Shown here: positions 26,294 through 34,433 of the stretch, piece by piece
Layout of the letters: every line of letters starts with the position of its first letter
Position numbering within the stretch: the stretch's first letter is position 1
Source of the DNA: a virus
IMG/VR virus record: IMGVR_UViG_3300034103_000920
Span: 1 to 59,253 of that record
Strand: one strand, 5' to 3'
Length of the DNA: 59,253 bases
Made by a program: the position numbers and the translations under genes
The notes under the pieces: generated by a model
Told to the model about the DNA's origin: nothing
What the model saw: only the letters and a program-made list of their open reading frames with translations
Database searches by the model: none

Positions 26294-29200
26294 ATGACAA
26301 TTAATGTAGCAAATACGGAATTAAATAACACATTCGAATATTGGCGTGGCAGAACAAACGAACTTGCAACGTTAATGTCGAATTGTGTAATTACAACGAC
26401 AGCAAATTTGGCTTCTGCTCAAACTGCTGGTAATGCTGCAATTTCTGGTAGATTTTCTGCAAATAGTTTAACAGCTGCTAACGTTTATACTAACAGTGTT
26501 ATTACTGTTAACGTATCCACAATTAATACTGCCAGCGAAGATCACTATTTCGTAACAAATACTACAGCCCTTACCTTGGGTAATAATACTTGTAATACAT
26601 ACATAACGCCATCTTCTATTAGAGCTAATAATGTTTTAGTTAATGATAATGTTGCTATCAACACTTCAGCTTTATATGTTGGCGATATCAATGGTAATCT
26701 TGTTTTAAATAAAGCTACCATTTATATTCAGAGCAATGACATTGTTAACACTGTTTTAACTTCTGCTAATTTCAAAGTTTCAAATAATAATGTTAATTCC
26801 AATTTAACATACAATTCTTTAACTATTGGAAACGTAGTAGTCAACAGCACATCGATGTCGTTCCCAACAGTTACTGGGACTCCCGTAATAAATTCTTCCA
26901 CCATTGTTATTGGTGCGAACGTTTATGCGAACACTTCGACTTTATTGGTCGGAAATTCATCTGTTAACTCCACTGTCAACTCGACAATGGTTCAGATGTC
27001 AAATTCTTCTGGCACAGCTAATCTAACTCCTGTTGATCTTAAGATTGGCACTTCAATCGTCAATAGCACAATCATTACAACTGGCGCTGGCGGTTTGGTC
27101 GCAAACACTACCGCTATAACAGTAGGTTCAAACGTAGTTGTTAACACTTCAGTTGCTACCATTGGTAATTCGACTGTAAATACAGTTGCAAATTCTTCTT
27201 TATTGAAGATTGCAAACAGCACAGGAATTGCTAATCTTACTCCTACAGCCGTTTCTATAGGTATCTCTGTTCTTAATAATACTTCAGTATTAATTGGTTC
27301 AAACGTTATTGCAAATTCTTCAACGTTGTTTGTAGGTAATTCTTCAGTAAATGCTACTGTGAATTCTACAATGACTCAGATGTCTAATTCTTCTGGGACT
27401 GCAAATCTAACACCAGTAAACCTTACAATAGGTACTTCTCTTGTTAACAGCACAATTATCACAACTGGCGCCGGTGGATTAGTAGCTAATACTTCTGCTA
27501 TTACTGTTGGATCTAATGTAGTTGTTAACACTTCAGTTGTTACTATTGGTAATTCATCTGTTAACACTGTTGCAAATTCTTCTCTACTAAAAATTGCTAA
27601 TAGTTCCGGAATAGCAAACTTAAATCCTACATCAATTAAAATTGGTATTTCAGAACTCAACAATACTTCAGTATTGGTTGGAGCAAACGTAATTGTTAAT
27701 GCTACAACATATTTTGTTGGTAATTCTTCAGTAAATTCTATTAGTAATTCCACTTTAATTCAAGTAGCAAATTCTTCAGGCACAGCTAATTTAATTCCAA
27801 CAAGTCTTGCTATTGGAGTTTCTACTGTATCAAACACTAATGTTACTGTTGGTGCTAATGTCACAGTAAACACTACTACATTTTTCGTAGGTAATTCTAG
27901 TGTAAATAGCGTATCAAATTCAACTCTACATCAAGTTTCCAATTCTAGTGGTATTGCTAATTTAACTCCAACATCAATAGCTATTGGTATTTCTACTCTA
28001 TCAAATACTAATATTACTGTTGGCGCTAATGTTGTTGTAAATTCTTCAACATATTTTGTTGGTAATTCTACTGTCAATTCTATCAGTAATTCTACTTTAA
28101 TTCAGGTAGCCAATTCAACAGGAACTTCCAATCTAACTCCTATAGACCTTAGAATTGGCACTTCAGTGGTTAACTCTACTGTTATTGCAGCCGGAGCTAA
28201 CGTAATTGCTAATACTACTGCGGTTTATGTAGGCAATTCAAGCACAAACTCTGTTCTTACTTCAACATTATTGCAATTAGCTAATTCTTCAGGATCAGCT
28301 AACTTAAACTCATCAAGCTTGACTATAGGTCTATCAGCAATATCCAACGGATTCTTCAATGCTGGCGCAAACGTCTCAGTAACCACTAGTGGGTTTACTG
28401 TTGGCAATTCAACAGTAAATGCTGTGGCCAATTCTTCTTTGTTGAAGATAGCAAATAGTTCAGCTACAGCCAATATATCTCCTATAGGTTTGAATGCTGG
28501 TATTTCTACAGTAAACACTATTGCTGTTTCTGTTGGCGCTAACGTAATTGCAAATAGTTCTTCATTGTTTGTAGGTAATTCTTCAGTAAATGCTTCAGTT
28601 TCAAGCACTTTACTATCAGTTACAGATGCTCTTGGTAATACAAATGCAAACACTTCCGGTGTTTATGCTACTGGAACTGTTAATGCTGCTACTCTTTCTA
28701 CAACAAGATTTACTGCTAATTCTACATTAGCAAATGTTTATGCACTAAATGTTCAAACAAATACATCTACTTTTGGAACTGCAGCTTATATTATTGCCAA
28801 TGGTAATATTGGTATTGGTAATTCATCACCAGTTACAAAACTAAGAGTAGATGGTGACACTGTAATTAATGGTAACACTATATTCGGATCTGGTAATTCT
28901 ACTTACAAAACTATCGTTGATGGTTTGCTTGAAGTTACTGGCGATTTGTCTGTAAGCGGTACTTTGAGTTATACTGGTAATGCTGCAGGAAATATCATTC
29001 CTCAGGGTAACGGTTATAATCTAGGTAATGCAACAAATAGATGGGGTCTGTTTGGTGCTAGTTTGAATGTTGCTGGCGGTAATACTCTTATTGCTTCGCC
29101 TAATACTGTAGTTTCATCTAATCTTATTGTAAATGGCGCTAATTTTACTATTGCTTCTAACATCAGTCACACTGGTGCTAATCTAGTAATATCCGGAACC

Positions 29201-30544
29201 AATACAAGTATCAGTTCTAATTTAACAGTTACTGCTACAACAACAACTCTTAACTCTAATGTTGTATTGGGTATTGGTACCACTCTAAGCGGTTCTGGCG
29301 CTGATATCAGTCTTAGAAATGCTACATTTAGTGGTAACCTAGTTGTTGGCGGAACAGTCGTATCTGTTAATACTGCCACATTAATGGTAAATGACAATAT
29401 CATTGAACTAGCTGATAATAATATAACAACTGATACTGTTGATATTGGCTGGTATTCACCAGCTGGTAATACTAGCAAAATTTGGTATTCAGGTTTAGTT
29501 CGTCAAGCTGCTAAGTCTTCAAACAGCAATCCTTATTTCTGGTTGTTTGTTTCTAACACCAACCCAAATACAGCTACAACAGTTGACACTTCTGCAAATT
29601 CAGGAACAGGAACTCTTCAAGCATATCTCGTTCCTTATGGAACTGGTGGCGCTTTCGTAGCAAATTCTACTGTTGTTAATATTACAGCAAATTCAACTGT
29701 AAGTTCTACAATAACTGCTAACAGCCTATATGGTACTGTTCTAACTGCAACTCAGGGAACAATAAACCACGATTCGCTAGCAAACTTCGTTGGTAACGAA
29801 CATATTGATCACACCACAGTAACATTAACTGCTGGTAATGGTCTTACTGGCGGCGGAACTATAGCAGCCTCTAGAACATTCGATATTGGCCAAGGTAATG
29901 GTATTTCAGTTTCTGCTGATGCTATCGCTGCAGCAGCCGCCAACGGTATTTCAGTCACATCTTCTGGCATTAATGTTCTTGCTGGCAACAATCAGTTAAT
30001 TTCTAATACAACTGGTCTATGGATCGATCAAACTAAGATTGACCATAATAGCCTTAGCAACTATGCAGTTAATAGACATATTGATCATACTGCAGTTTCT
30101 ATTACAGCAGGAAATGGTCTGAGTGGTGGTGGAGATATATCTTCAACAAGATCTCTAGCCGTATTAGCTAACACTGGTATTATTTCTAACTCATCTGGTG
30201 TGTTTGCTAACTCTACATATATTCAATCTCTAGTAAATGTCTCAAACGGATCTGTTACAACTTCTGGAACAACTGCTCAGAATATCGACAGCTTCTTGAT
30301 TGGTTCATATCTAGGTTCAGAATATCTCATCAGCGTTTCAGATAATGTTGCTAATAATAAATATGTGTCTAAAGTTCTCGTTATGCACGATGGTTCAGCT
30401 TCTCAGATTACTGAGTATGCATCTATCACTTCAAATAGTAACGTTGGTGTATTTTCAGCGACTCAAAATTCTACACATATTATACTACAGTTTACACCAG
30501 CATTATCAGCAACAACAGTTAAGTATACTAGAACGGTAGTCTAA
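26294..30544 (+). CDS. Long repetitive tail fibre protein
   Basis: The 1416-aa protein is a shaft-forming fibre. An N-terminal attachment-like part (1-60, FEYWRGRTNELATLMSN) is followed by ten tandem 57-residue beta repeats (about 206-803) of consensus VGANVxxNTSxxxVGNSSVN. A conserved fibre region follows: NGNIGIGNSSPVTKLRVDG, a shared module ending in a DxVDIGWYSP stretch, and HDSLANFVGNEHIDHTTVT with TAGNGLTGGGTI, a motif seen in many phage fibres (it recurs at 41651). The end is a compact Ser/Thr-rich tip (about 1330-1416). It starts 1 nt after the small ORF and overlaps the next gene by one base. It is probably the main long tail fibre of the baseplate. Confidence 0.8.
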   Translation: MTINVANTELNNTFEYWRGRTNELATLMSNCVITTTANLASAQTAGNAAISGRFSANSLTAANVYTNSVITVNVSTINTASEDHYFVTNTTALTLGNNTCNTYITPSSIRANNVLVNDNVAINTSALYVGDINGNLVLNKATIYIQSNDIVNTVLTSANFKVSNNNVNSNLTYNSLTIGNVVVNSTSMSFPTVTGTPVINSSTIVIGANVYANTSTLLVGNSSVNSTVNSTMVQMSNSSGTANLTPVDLKIGTSIVNSTIITTGAGGLVANTTAITVGSNVVVNTSVATIGNSTVNTVANSSLLKIANSTGIANLTPTAVSIGISVLNNTSVLIGSNVIANSSTLFVGNSSVNATVNSTMTQMSNSSGTANLTPVNLTIGTSLVNSTIITTGAGGLVANTSAITVGSNVVVNTSVVTIGNSSVNTVANSSLLKIANSSGIANLNPTSIKIGISELNNTSVLVGANVIVNATTYFVGNSSVNSISNSTLIQVANSSGTANLIPTSLAIGVSTVSNTNVTVGANVTVNTTTFFVGNSSVNSVSNSTLHQVSNSSGIANLTPTSIAIGISTLSNTNITVGANVVVNSSTYFVGNSTVNSISNSTLIQVANSTGTSNLTPIDLRIGTSVVNSTVIAAGANVIANTTAVYVGNSSTNSVLTSTLLQLANSSGSANLNSSSLTIGLSAISNGFFNAGANVSVTTSGFTVGNSTVNAVANSSLLKIANSSATANISPIGLNAGISTVNTIAVSVGANVIANSSSLFVGNSSVNASVSSTLLSVTDALGNTNANTSGVYATGTVNAATLSTTRFTANSTLANVYALNVQTNTSTFGTAAYIIANGNIGIGNSSPVTKLRVDGDTVINGNTIFGSGNSTYKTIVDGLLEVTGDLSVSGTLSYTGNAAGNIIPQGNGYNLGNATNRWGLFGASLNVAGGNTLIASPNTVVSSNLIVNGANFTIASNISHTGANLVISGTNTSISSNLTVTATTTTLNSNVVLGIGTTLSGSGADISLRNATFSGNLVVGGTVVSVNTATLMVNDNIIELADNNITTDTVDIGWYSPAGNTSKIWYSGLVRQAAKSSNSNPYFWLFVSNTNPNTATTVDTSANSGTGTLQAYLVPYGTGGAFVANSTVVNITANSTVSSTITANSLYGTVLTATQGTINHDSLANFVGNEHIDHTTVTLTAGNGLTGGGTIAASRTFDIGQGNGISVSADAIAAAAANGISVTSSGINVLAGNNQLISNTTGLWIDQTKIDHNSLSNYAVNRHIDHTAVSITAGNGLSGGGDISSTRSLAVLANTGIISNSSGVFANSTYIQSLVNVSNGSVTTSGTTAQNIDSFLIGSYLGSEYLISVSDNVANNKYVSKVLVMHDGSASQITEYASITSNSNVGVFSATQNSTHIILQFTPALSATTVKYTRTVV
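26909..28702 (+). repeat. Ten 171-nt (57-codon) tandem repeats in the long fibre gene
   Basis: Units start at about 26909, 27122, 27293, 27506, 27677, 27848, 28019, 28190, 28361 and 28532. Each encodes 57 residues of type [VIA]G[AS]NV-x2-N-[TS]... VGNSSVN... [AS]NSSGxANLxP. Units 1-2 and 3-4 each carry a 14-residue spacer (TGAGGLVANTTAIT or close), so a 384-nt two-unit block is itself duplicated (26909-27292 and 27293-27676). The DNA differs mostly at synonymous positions. Confidence 0.85.
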
Positions 30545-30870
30545 TGGCAACAAAAGCTAACTTAGTTATAGATCAAGGCACCAATTTTTCAACAGATCTA
30601 ACATTAACCGACGAAAACGGCGATATGTTGAATCTTGTTGGATATACAGCCAATTCTCAGCTAAGAAAATGGTATACTTCGACAAATTATGTGGCCTTTA
30701 CAACTGCAGTTAATACTAGTGTTGGAGTTATTACTTTGTCATTAACAAATGCTCAGACAGCAAATCTTGTGGCTGGTAGATACGTATACGACGTGGAAAT
30801 ATCTGACGGCACTACTATTTCACGTGTAGTTGAAGGGATTATCACAGTTACACCTAATGTTACGAGATAA
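30544..30870 (+). CDS. Small beta-sandwich virion protein, possibly a fibre adaptor
   Basis: The 108-aa product reads as alternating strands: KANLVIDQGTNFSTDLTLTD, VGYTANSQLRKWYT, GVITLSLTNAQTANLVAGRY and VYDVEISDGTTISRVVEG. This is an Ig/BppU-like sandwich pattern seen in small baseplate or fibre adaptor proteins. The start codon shares one base with the end of the long fibre gene, and it is followed 2 nt later by another small protein, so they form one translation unit. Function is inferred; fibre attachment is the likely job. Confidence 0.6.
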   Translation: MATKANLVIDQGTNFSTDLTLTDENGDMLNLVGYTANSQLRKWYTSTNYVAFTTAVNTSVGVITLSLTNAQTANLVAGRYVYDVEISDGTTISRVVEGIITVTPNVTR

Positions 30871-30872
30871 AA

Positions 30873-31151
30873 ATGACTATAACTAATGTAGTAGTAGGTA
30901 GAAAGAGAACTATTCGTGTTTCAGCTAATGGAACAGCTGGGGTTTTGGAGACCTCTTCGCCTGTTACTCTTAAAAATACACCTACAATAAGTACAGGGAT
31001 AGAAAGATTAGACAGTCTAAAAGACGTTTATTCAGTAGATGAAACTACAGGCGCTGTTCCTGTTTATGATTCTGTAACAGACAAATATATCATAAAGAAA
31101 CTTGATCTTGGTACTGATGTTGTTGGCGATCTAGATGGTGGAAGCTTTTAA
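30873..31151 (+). CDS. Small virion protein with C-terminal LDGGSF
   Basis: The 92-aa protein starts 2 nt after its neighbour. It has an N-terminal strand pair (TITNVVVGRKRTIRVSANGT), a middle RLDSLKDVYSVDETTGAVPVY and a C-terminus KLDLGTDVVGDLDGGSF. The last residues are shared with the next fibre (31191-33044), which ends ILDGGSF. Endings of this type occur in structural proteins of T4-like marine phages. It is likely a virion or fibre-associated protein; no specific role is known to me. Confidence 0.55.
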   Translation: MTITNVVVGRKRTIRVSANGTAGVLETSSPVTLKNTPTISTGIERLDSLKDVYSVDETTGAVPVYDSVTDKYIIKKLDLGTDVVGDLDGGSF

Positions 31152-31153
31152 TT

Positions 31154-31161
31154 TATAAATA
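31154..31161 (+). promoter_or_regulatory. Late promoter (exact TATAAATA) for the second fibre gene
   Basis: The octamer matches the T4 late consensus exactly and lies in the 39-nt gap between genes, ending 30 nt before the ATG at 31191. An AGGAGC ribosome site follows at about 31175. Confidence 0.8.
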
Positions 31162-31190
31162 TATAAAAATTCACAGGAGCACCATTTAAT

Positions 31191-33044
31191 ATGGCCAATA
31201 AGATTCAGATTAAAAGATCTACGTCCAACGCTACAGTTACTGGACTATCAAACGGCGAATTAGCCTTTACTCAAGCCTCTAATACGCTTTATATTGGTCT
31301 TCCAGACGGGTCGGGTGTCCTTCGTGTTGGTGGCGCTCAGTATCCTGGTACTCTGACTGCTAATCATGCCCTTGTAGCCAACTCTACAAGCGGTATTGAT
31401 AAAGTTATTGTTGCCAATGCGGTAATTACATCTTTGGTCGCAAATGGATCTGCCGGTTCAAATGGGCAGGTTCTAGTTGTTAATTCTTCAGGCGGCGTTT
31501 ATTGGGGTACAGGTACCTCTGGATCAAACACTTATGTTCAGTTCAATGATTCTGGCGTAGCTAATGGTGTTGCTGGGTTTACATTTGTCAAAACTTCTAA
31601 CACGCTTGCAATCGGTAATACTATTACCACCAACAATTTATTTGGAACAACTGTTAATGCTGCTTCTCATACTGTTGGAACTGATGTAGTTGCTAATTCT
31701 ATTGGAGTTTTCGCTACAGGCACAGTTAATGGCGCTACAATTAGTGTTGGTTCTAATTTTAAAGCAAATGTTACTCAAGTCACTATCGGAACAGGTGTTG
31801 GTCTTTCTGTTAATGGTTCTCTTGGTACAGCCAATCAGGTTCTTAGAACAAACGGTTCTAGCACATATTGGGCAGACGACGTTGGTGATATTTCGAGCAT
31901 CACTGCTGGAGACGGTCTAAATGGTGGTGGTAGCGTAGGCGATATCACTATTGATGTCGGTGCTGGTATTGGTATTTCGGTTAATGCAACAGCCGTAAGC
32001 GTTCTTCCTAACAACGGTATTATTGCTAACACTACTGGTACTTACGTTGACCCTGCTAATGGTGTTTATGTCGATGCTTCTGGTGTTGGCGTTTTAGCTA
32101 ATAATGGTATTGTTTCTAATACTTCTGGTACATGGGCAAAGGCTGCTAATGGTATCAGCGTTGACTCTTCCGGTATTAACGTTGTTGGCAACACTGGTGT
32201 TACCGTTAATGCCACTGGTGTTTTCATCGGACAGCCGGTAGCTACAACTTCTAACGTAACATTCGCAAATGTCGTTACCACTGACTTATCAGTTAATGGT
32301 AATACAACTCTTGGTGATGCAACTTCTGACAAAGTAACATTTAATGCTCGTATCGACACAGCTATTATCCCAACCACAAACAATAGCTATGATTTGGGTT
32401 CGAACTCTTTACGTTGGGCCAATATATATGTTAATCACATTAGTACCACAGATGGAGCTTCATTTGGCTCAAATGTCAGTGTTGCAGGAACTCTAACTGT
32501 TACTGGCAATCTAGTAACTCAAAATGTTCAATCAGTTATTGTTTCTGACCCAATGATATACCTTGCTGGTAACAATTATTCCAGCGATTTAGTCGATATT
32601 GGTTTTGCTGCAAACTACAATGATGGTGCAAACCGTCATACTGGTTTATTTAGGGATCATACTGATGGATTATGGAAGCTATTCTTTAATCTAGAACAAG
32701 AACTATCTGGTAACAATGATGTAGATACTAACGATGCATCATATAGAACAGCAACTCTTGTCGCATATCTAGCTTCCGGTGCTCTTACCACTAATACAAC
32801 ATCAGCTAATTTAACAGCCAATTCTACATATTCTGTTGGCATTGTTGCTAATACTCTTACTCTTGCCACTGCTCTTGCAGGAACTTCCGGTGGTACTGGA
32901 AAGGCAACAGTAACTAATAATGCATTATTGGTAGGTAACTCAACCAATGGATATAACGAATTAACACTTGGCACTAGCGGATATGTTCTGCAGTCTAACG
33001 GAACAGCTTTAGTCTATGATATATTGGATGGTGGCAGTTTTTAG
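31191..33044 (+). CDS. Tail fibre protein with C-terminal LDGGSF
   Basis: The 617-aa protein begins MANKIQIKRSTSNATVTGLS with NGELAFTQASNTLYIG, an N-terminal type common in T4-like marine fibres. Short beta repeats with GVxVLANNGIxSNTSGTW-like phrases follow. Residues about 440-530 carry the module also present in the fibres at 26294 and 34434: SDPMIYLAGNNYSSDLVDIG, then HTGLFRDHTDGLWKLFF. The C-terminus reads TGKATVTNNALLVGNSTNGY and ends ILDGGSF. It has its own exact late promoter. A homing endonuclease gene follows directly downstream. Confidence 0.78.
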   Translation: MANKIQIKRSTSNATVTGLSNGELAFTQASNTLYIGLPDGSGVLRVGGAQYPGTLTANHALVANSTSGIDKVIVANAVITSLVANGSAGSNGQVLVVNSSGGVYWGTGTSGSNTYVQFNDSGVANGVAGFTFVKTSNTLAIGNTITTNNLFGTTVNAASHTVGTDVVANSIGVFATGTVNGATISVGSNFKANVTQVTIGTGVGLSVNGSLGTANQVLRTNGSSTYWADDVGDISSITAGDGLNGGGSVGDITIDVGAGIGISVNATAVSVLPNNGIIANTTGTYVDPANGVYVDASGVGVLANNGIVSNTSGTWAKAANGISVDSSGINVVGNTGVTVNATGVFIGQPVATTSNVTFANVVTTDLSVNGNTTLGDATSDKVTFNARIDTAIIPTTNNSYDLGSNSLRWANIYVNHISTTDGASFGSNVSVAGTLTVTGNLVTQNVQSVIVSDPMIYLAGNNYSSDLVDIGFAANYNDGANRHTGLFRDHTDGLWKLFFNLEQELSGNNDVDTNDASYRTATLVAYLASGALTTNTTSANLTANSTYSVGIVANTLTLATALAGTSGGTGKATVTNNALLVGNSTNGYNELTLGTSGYVLQSNGTALVYDILDGGSF

Positions 33045-33057
33045 CACTATACTTTTT

Positions 33058-33065
33058 ACTAAATA
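33058..33065 (+). promoter_or_regulatory. Candidate late promoter of the homing endonuclease
   Basis: ACTAAATA keeps the TAAATA core of the late octamer (6 of 8 bases) and ends 33 nt before the TTG start at 33098, the usual spacing in this window. Transcription would begin at about 33071-33073, inside the left arm of the hairpin at 33064-33092. Confidence 0.45.
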
Positions 33066-33092
33066 CTCCTATGGGAACAATTCATAGGAGTA
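33064..33092 (+). promoter_or_regulatory. Hairpin covering the endonuclease ribosome binding site
   Basis: TACTCCTATG (33064-33073) and CATAGGAGTA (33083-33092) form a perfect 10-bp stem with a 9-nt loop. The right arm contains AGGAG at 33086-33090, 7 nt before the TTG start at 33098. Read-through mRNA from the upstream fibre gene would hide this site. A transcript starting at the adjacent late promoter would lack most of the left arm and expose it. Confidence 0.7.
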
Positions 33093-33097
33093 ATAAA

Positions 33098-33844
33098 TTG
33101 GAAAAGTATGGATTTGTATATATTTGGTTTGATAAAAAACATAAAAGATATTATATTGGATCTCATTGGGGAACCGAAACTGATGGTTATAAATGTTCTT
33201 CGAACTGGATGAGAGACGCTTATAAAAGAAGACCTCATGATTTTAAACGTAGGATTATTAAAAAGGTTTTTGATAGAAAACAGTTATTGATAGAAGAATA
33301 TAAGTATCTTTCTTTTATAAAAGATGAAGAGTTAGGGAAAAAATATTATAATTTAATAAACCATCTTAATGGTCATTGGACAACAGATGGAGAAAAAATA
33401 TTAACAGTAGGCGAAAAGATATCACTATCTCATAAGAAACACGAAAATTGGGGTCATTGGTCTATTGGCAAAACAAGGTCAGAAGAAACCAAACAAAAAT
33501 TGAGAGAAGCTAATAAAAAGCAATTTGAGGATAATGATCAAATAGAAATGAGAAGACAAAAATCTTTAGAATTGTGGACAGATCCAACATATAGACAAAC
33601 TCAAATAAATATAAAAGTAGGTAAAAAACAATCTGAAGAACAAATTGAAAAAAGAATTAATTCTCTAAAACAAAGATGGAAGAAAACTCCGAAAAAAGGA
33701 GTTAATAAAACAGAAGAAGATAAACAAAGAATCCGTAGCGCTGTTTCGAATCTTATTTGGATTAATAATGGTAGAGCAAACACCAGAATTAACAAACAAG
33801 AAGCTATTCCGGAAGGTTACGTCAGAGGAAGAATTAAGAAGTGA
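33098..33844 (+). CDS. Free-standing GIY-YIG homing endonuclease with NUMOD3-type motifs
   Basis: The product (248 aa from TTG) starts with the GIY-YIG nuclease fold: GFVYIWFDKKHKRYYIGSHWG shortened is GFVYIW ... YYIGSH, then basic KRRIIKK and a candidate metal-binding Glu in LLIEEYKYL. Three NUMOD3-like DNA-binding segments follow (GEKISLSHKKH, GKTRSEETKQKL, GKKQSEEQIEKR) and the C-terminus WINNGRANTRI...EGYVRGR is typical of phage mobile endonucleases. The TTG start is chosen because AGGAG lies 7 nt upstream and the late promoter 33 nt upstream; the in-frame ATG at 33071 has no ribosome site and would lie at the transcript start. Codon use is AAA/AGA-rich, unlike highly expressed genes. It is a selfish gene in the fibre cluster. 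Confidence 0.9.
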   Translation: MEKYGFVYIWFDKKHKRYYIGSHWGTETDGYKCSSNWMRDAYKRRPHDFKRRIIKKVFDRKQLLIEEYKYLSFIKDEELGKKYYNLINHLNGHWTTDGEKILTVGEKISLSHKKHENWGHWSIGKTRSEETKQKLREANKKQFEDNDQIEMRRQKSLELWTDPTYRQTQINIKVGKKQSEEQIEKRINSLKQRWKKTPKKGVNKTEEDKQRIRSAVSNLIWINNGRANTRINKQEAIPEGYVRGRIKK

Positions 33845-33874
33845 TATATTTTTCGTTGACAAAGGAATTATACT

Positions 33875-34396
33875 ATGGAAAATGATGAAGGTCAAGACAT
33901 TTATTTAAAACAGTTTATCCAGAAGCAAGAAAATATGCTTCTGGATTTTCTGCGTAAAAACATAGATCTAGAAATTAGAGTTACTGCACTATCAGCTTCA
34001 GTTAAAAATCTTTCATCAAAATATGAAGAATCTCAAAAACAAGTTGAGATTCAAAATGAAATGATGCAACAAGCGGCCAAAGGCGTAGAATCTCTTACTA
34101 TTGATAAAAAAATATTTGAACAAGAAAAGATAGAACATACAAAAACTATAGAAGATTTAAAAAGATCTTTGCATGATTGTAAAGAAGAAAGAATAAAAAT
34201 AACACAAGAATATAACGATTACAAAGATAAACATTTCGATGATATCAAAAGATTGGAAGATTTAGCAGAAGAATATCGTCGTCAGACTTCTGAATTAAAT
34301 AAGTTACATCAAGAAAATTTAACACTTAAATCTAAACTACCAATAAATAAAAGAAAACTAAAAACAGAGGCAACATTGCCTCCAGATGAATTTTAA
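33875..34396 (+). CDS. Coiled-coil protein of unknown function
   Basis: The 173-aa protein is almost wholly helical and charged. Heptads run from about residue 10 to 155 (ENMLLDFLRKNIDLEIRVTA, SSKYEESQKQVEIQNEMMQQ, EEYRRQTSELNKLHQENL), then a basic tail and PPDEF. AAGGA 8 nt before the ATG is a good ribosome site. It lies between the homing endonuclease and the next fibre gene. It has no known family for me. It could be a fibre assembly or trimerisation factor, since long coiled coils serve as fibre chaperones in T4 (gp57A is also small and helical), but this is conjecture. Confidence 0.55.
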   Translation: MENDEGQDIYLKQFIQKQENMLLDFLRKNIDLEIRVTALSASVKNLSSKYEESQKQVEIQNEMMQQAAKGVESLTIDKKIFEQEKIEHTKTIEDLKRSLHDCKEERIKITQEYNDYKDKHFDDIKRLEDLAEEYRRQTSELNKLHQENLTLKSKLPINKRKLKTEATLPPDEF

Positions 34397-34400
34397 TATT

Positions 34401-34416
34401 CTCAGTATATACTGAG
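34401..34416. promoter_or_regulatory. Perfect 16-bp palindrome before a fibre gene
   Basis: CTCAGTATATACTGAG is its own reverse complement and sits 18 nt before the ATG at 34434, followed by an AGGAGAG ribosome site at 34421-34427. As RNA it could form a 6-7-bp hairpin just upstream of the ribosome site; as DNA it could bind a dimeric regulator. No T run follows, so it is not an intrinsic terminator. Confidence 0.5.
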
Positions 34417-34433
34417 CTACAGGAGAGCCTAGA

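Noticed and set aside
26909-28702. CRISPR-like array in the 171-nt repeats
   Set aside because: The units are coding and in frame, 171 nt long without spacers, and lie inside a fibre gene.
33071-33100. ATG at 33071 as the endonuclease start
   Set aside because: It has no ribosome site and lies within the stem, about at the expected transcript start; the TTG at 33098 has AGGAG 7 nt upstream. It is in frame, so it cannot be excluded entirely.
33856-33874. TTGACA followed by TATACT before the coiled-coil gene, like a sigma70 promoter
   Set aside because: The two boxes are only 7 nt apart, far less than the 16-18 needed, and the TATACT touches the start codon.
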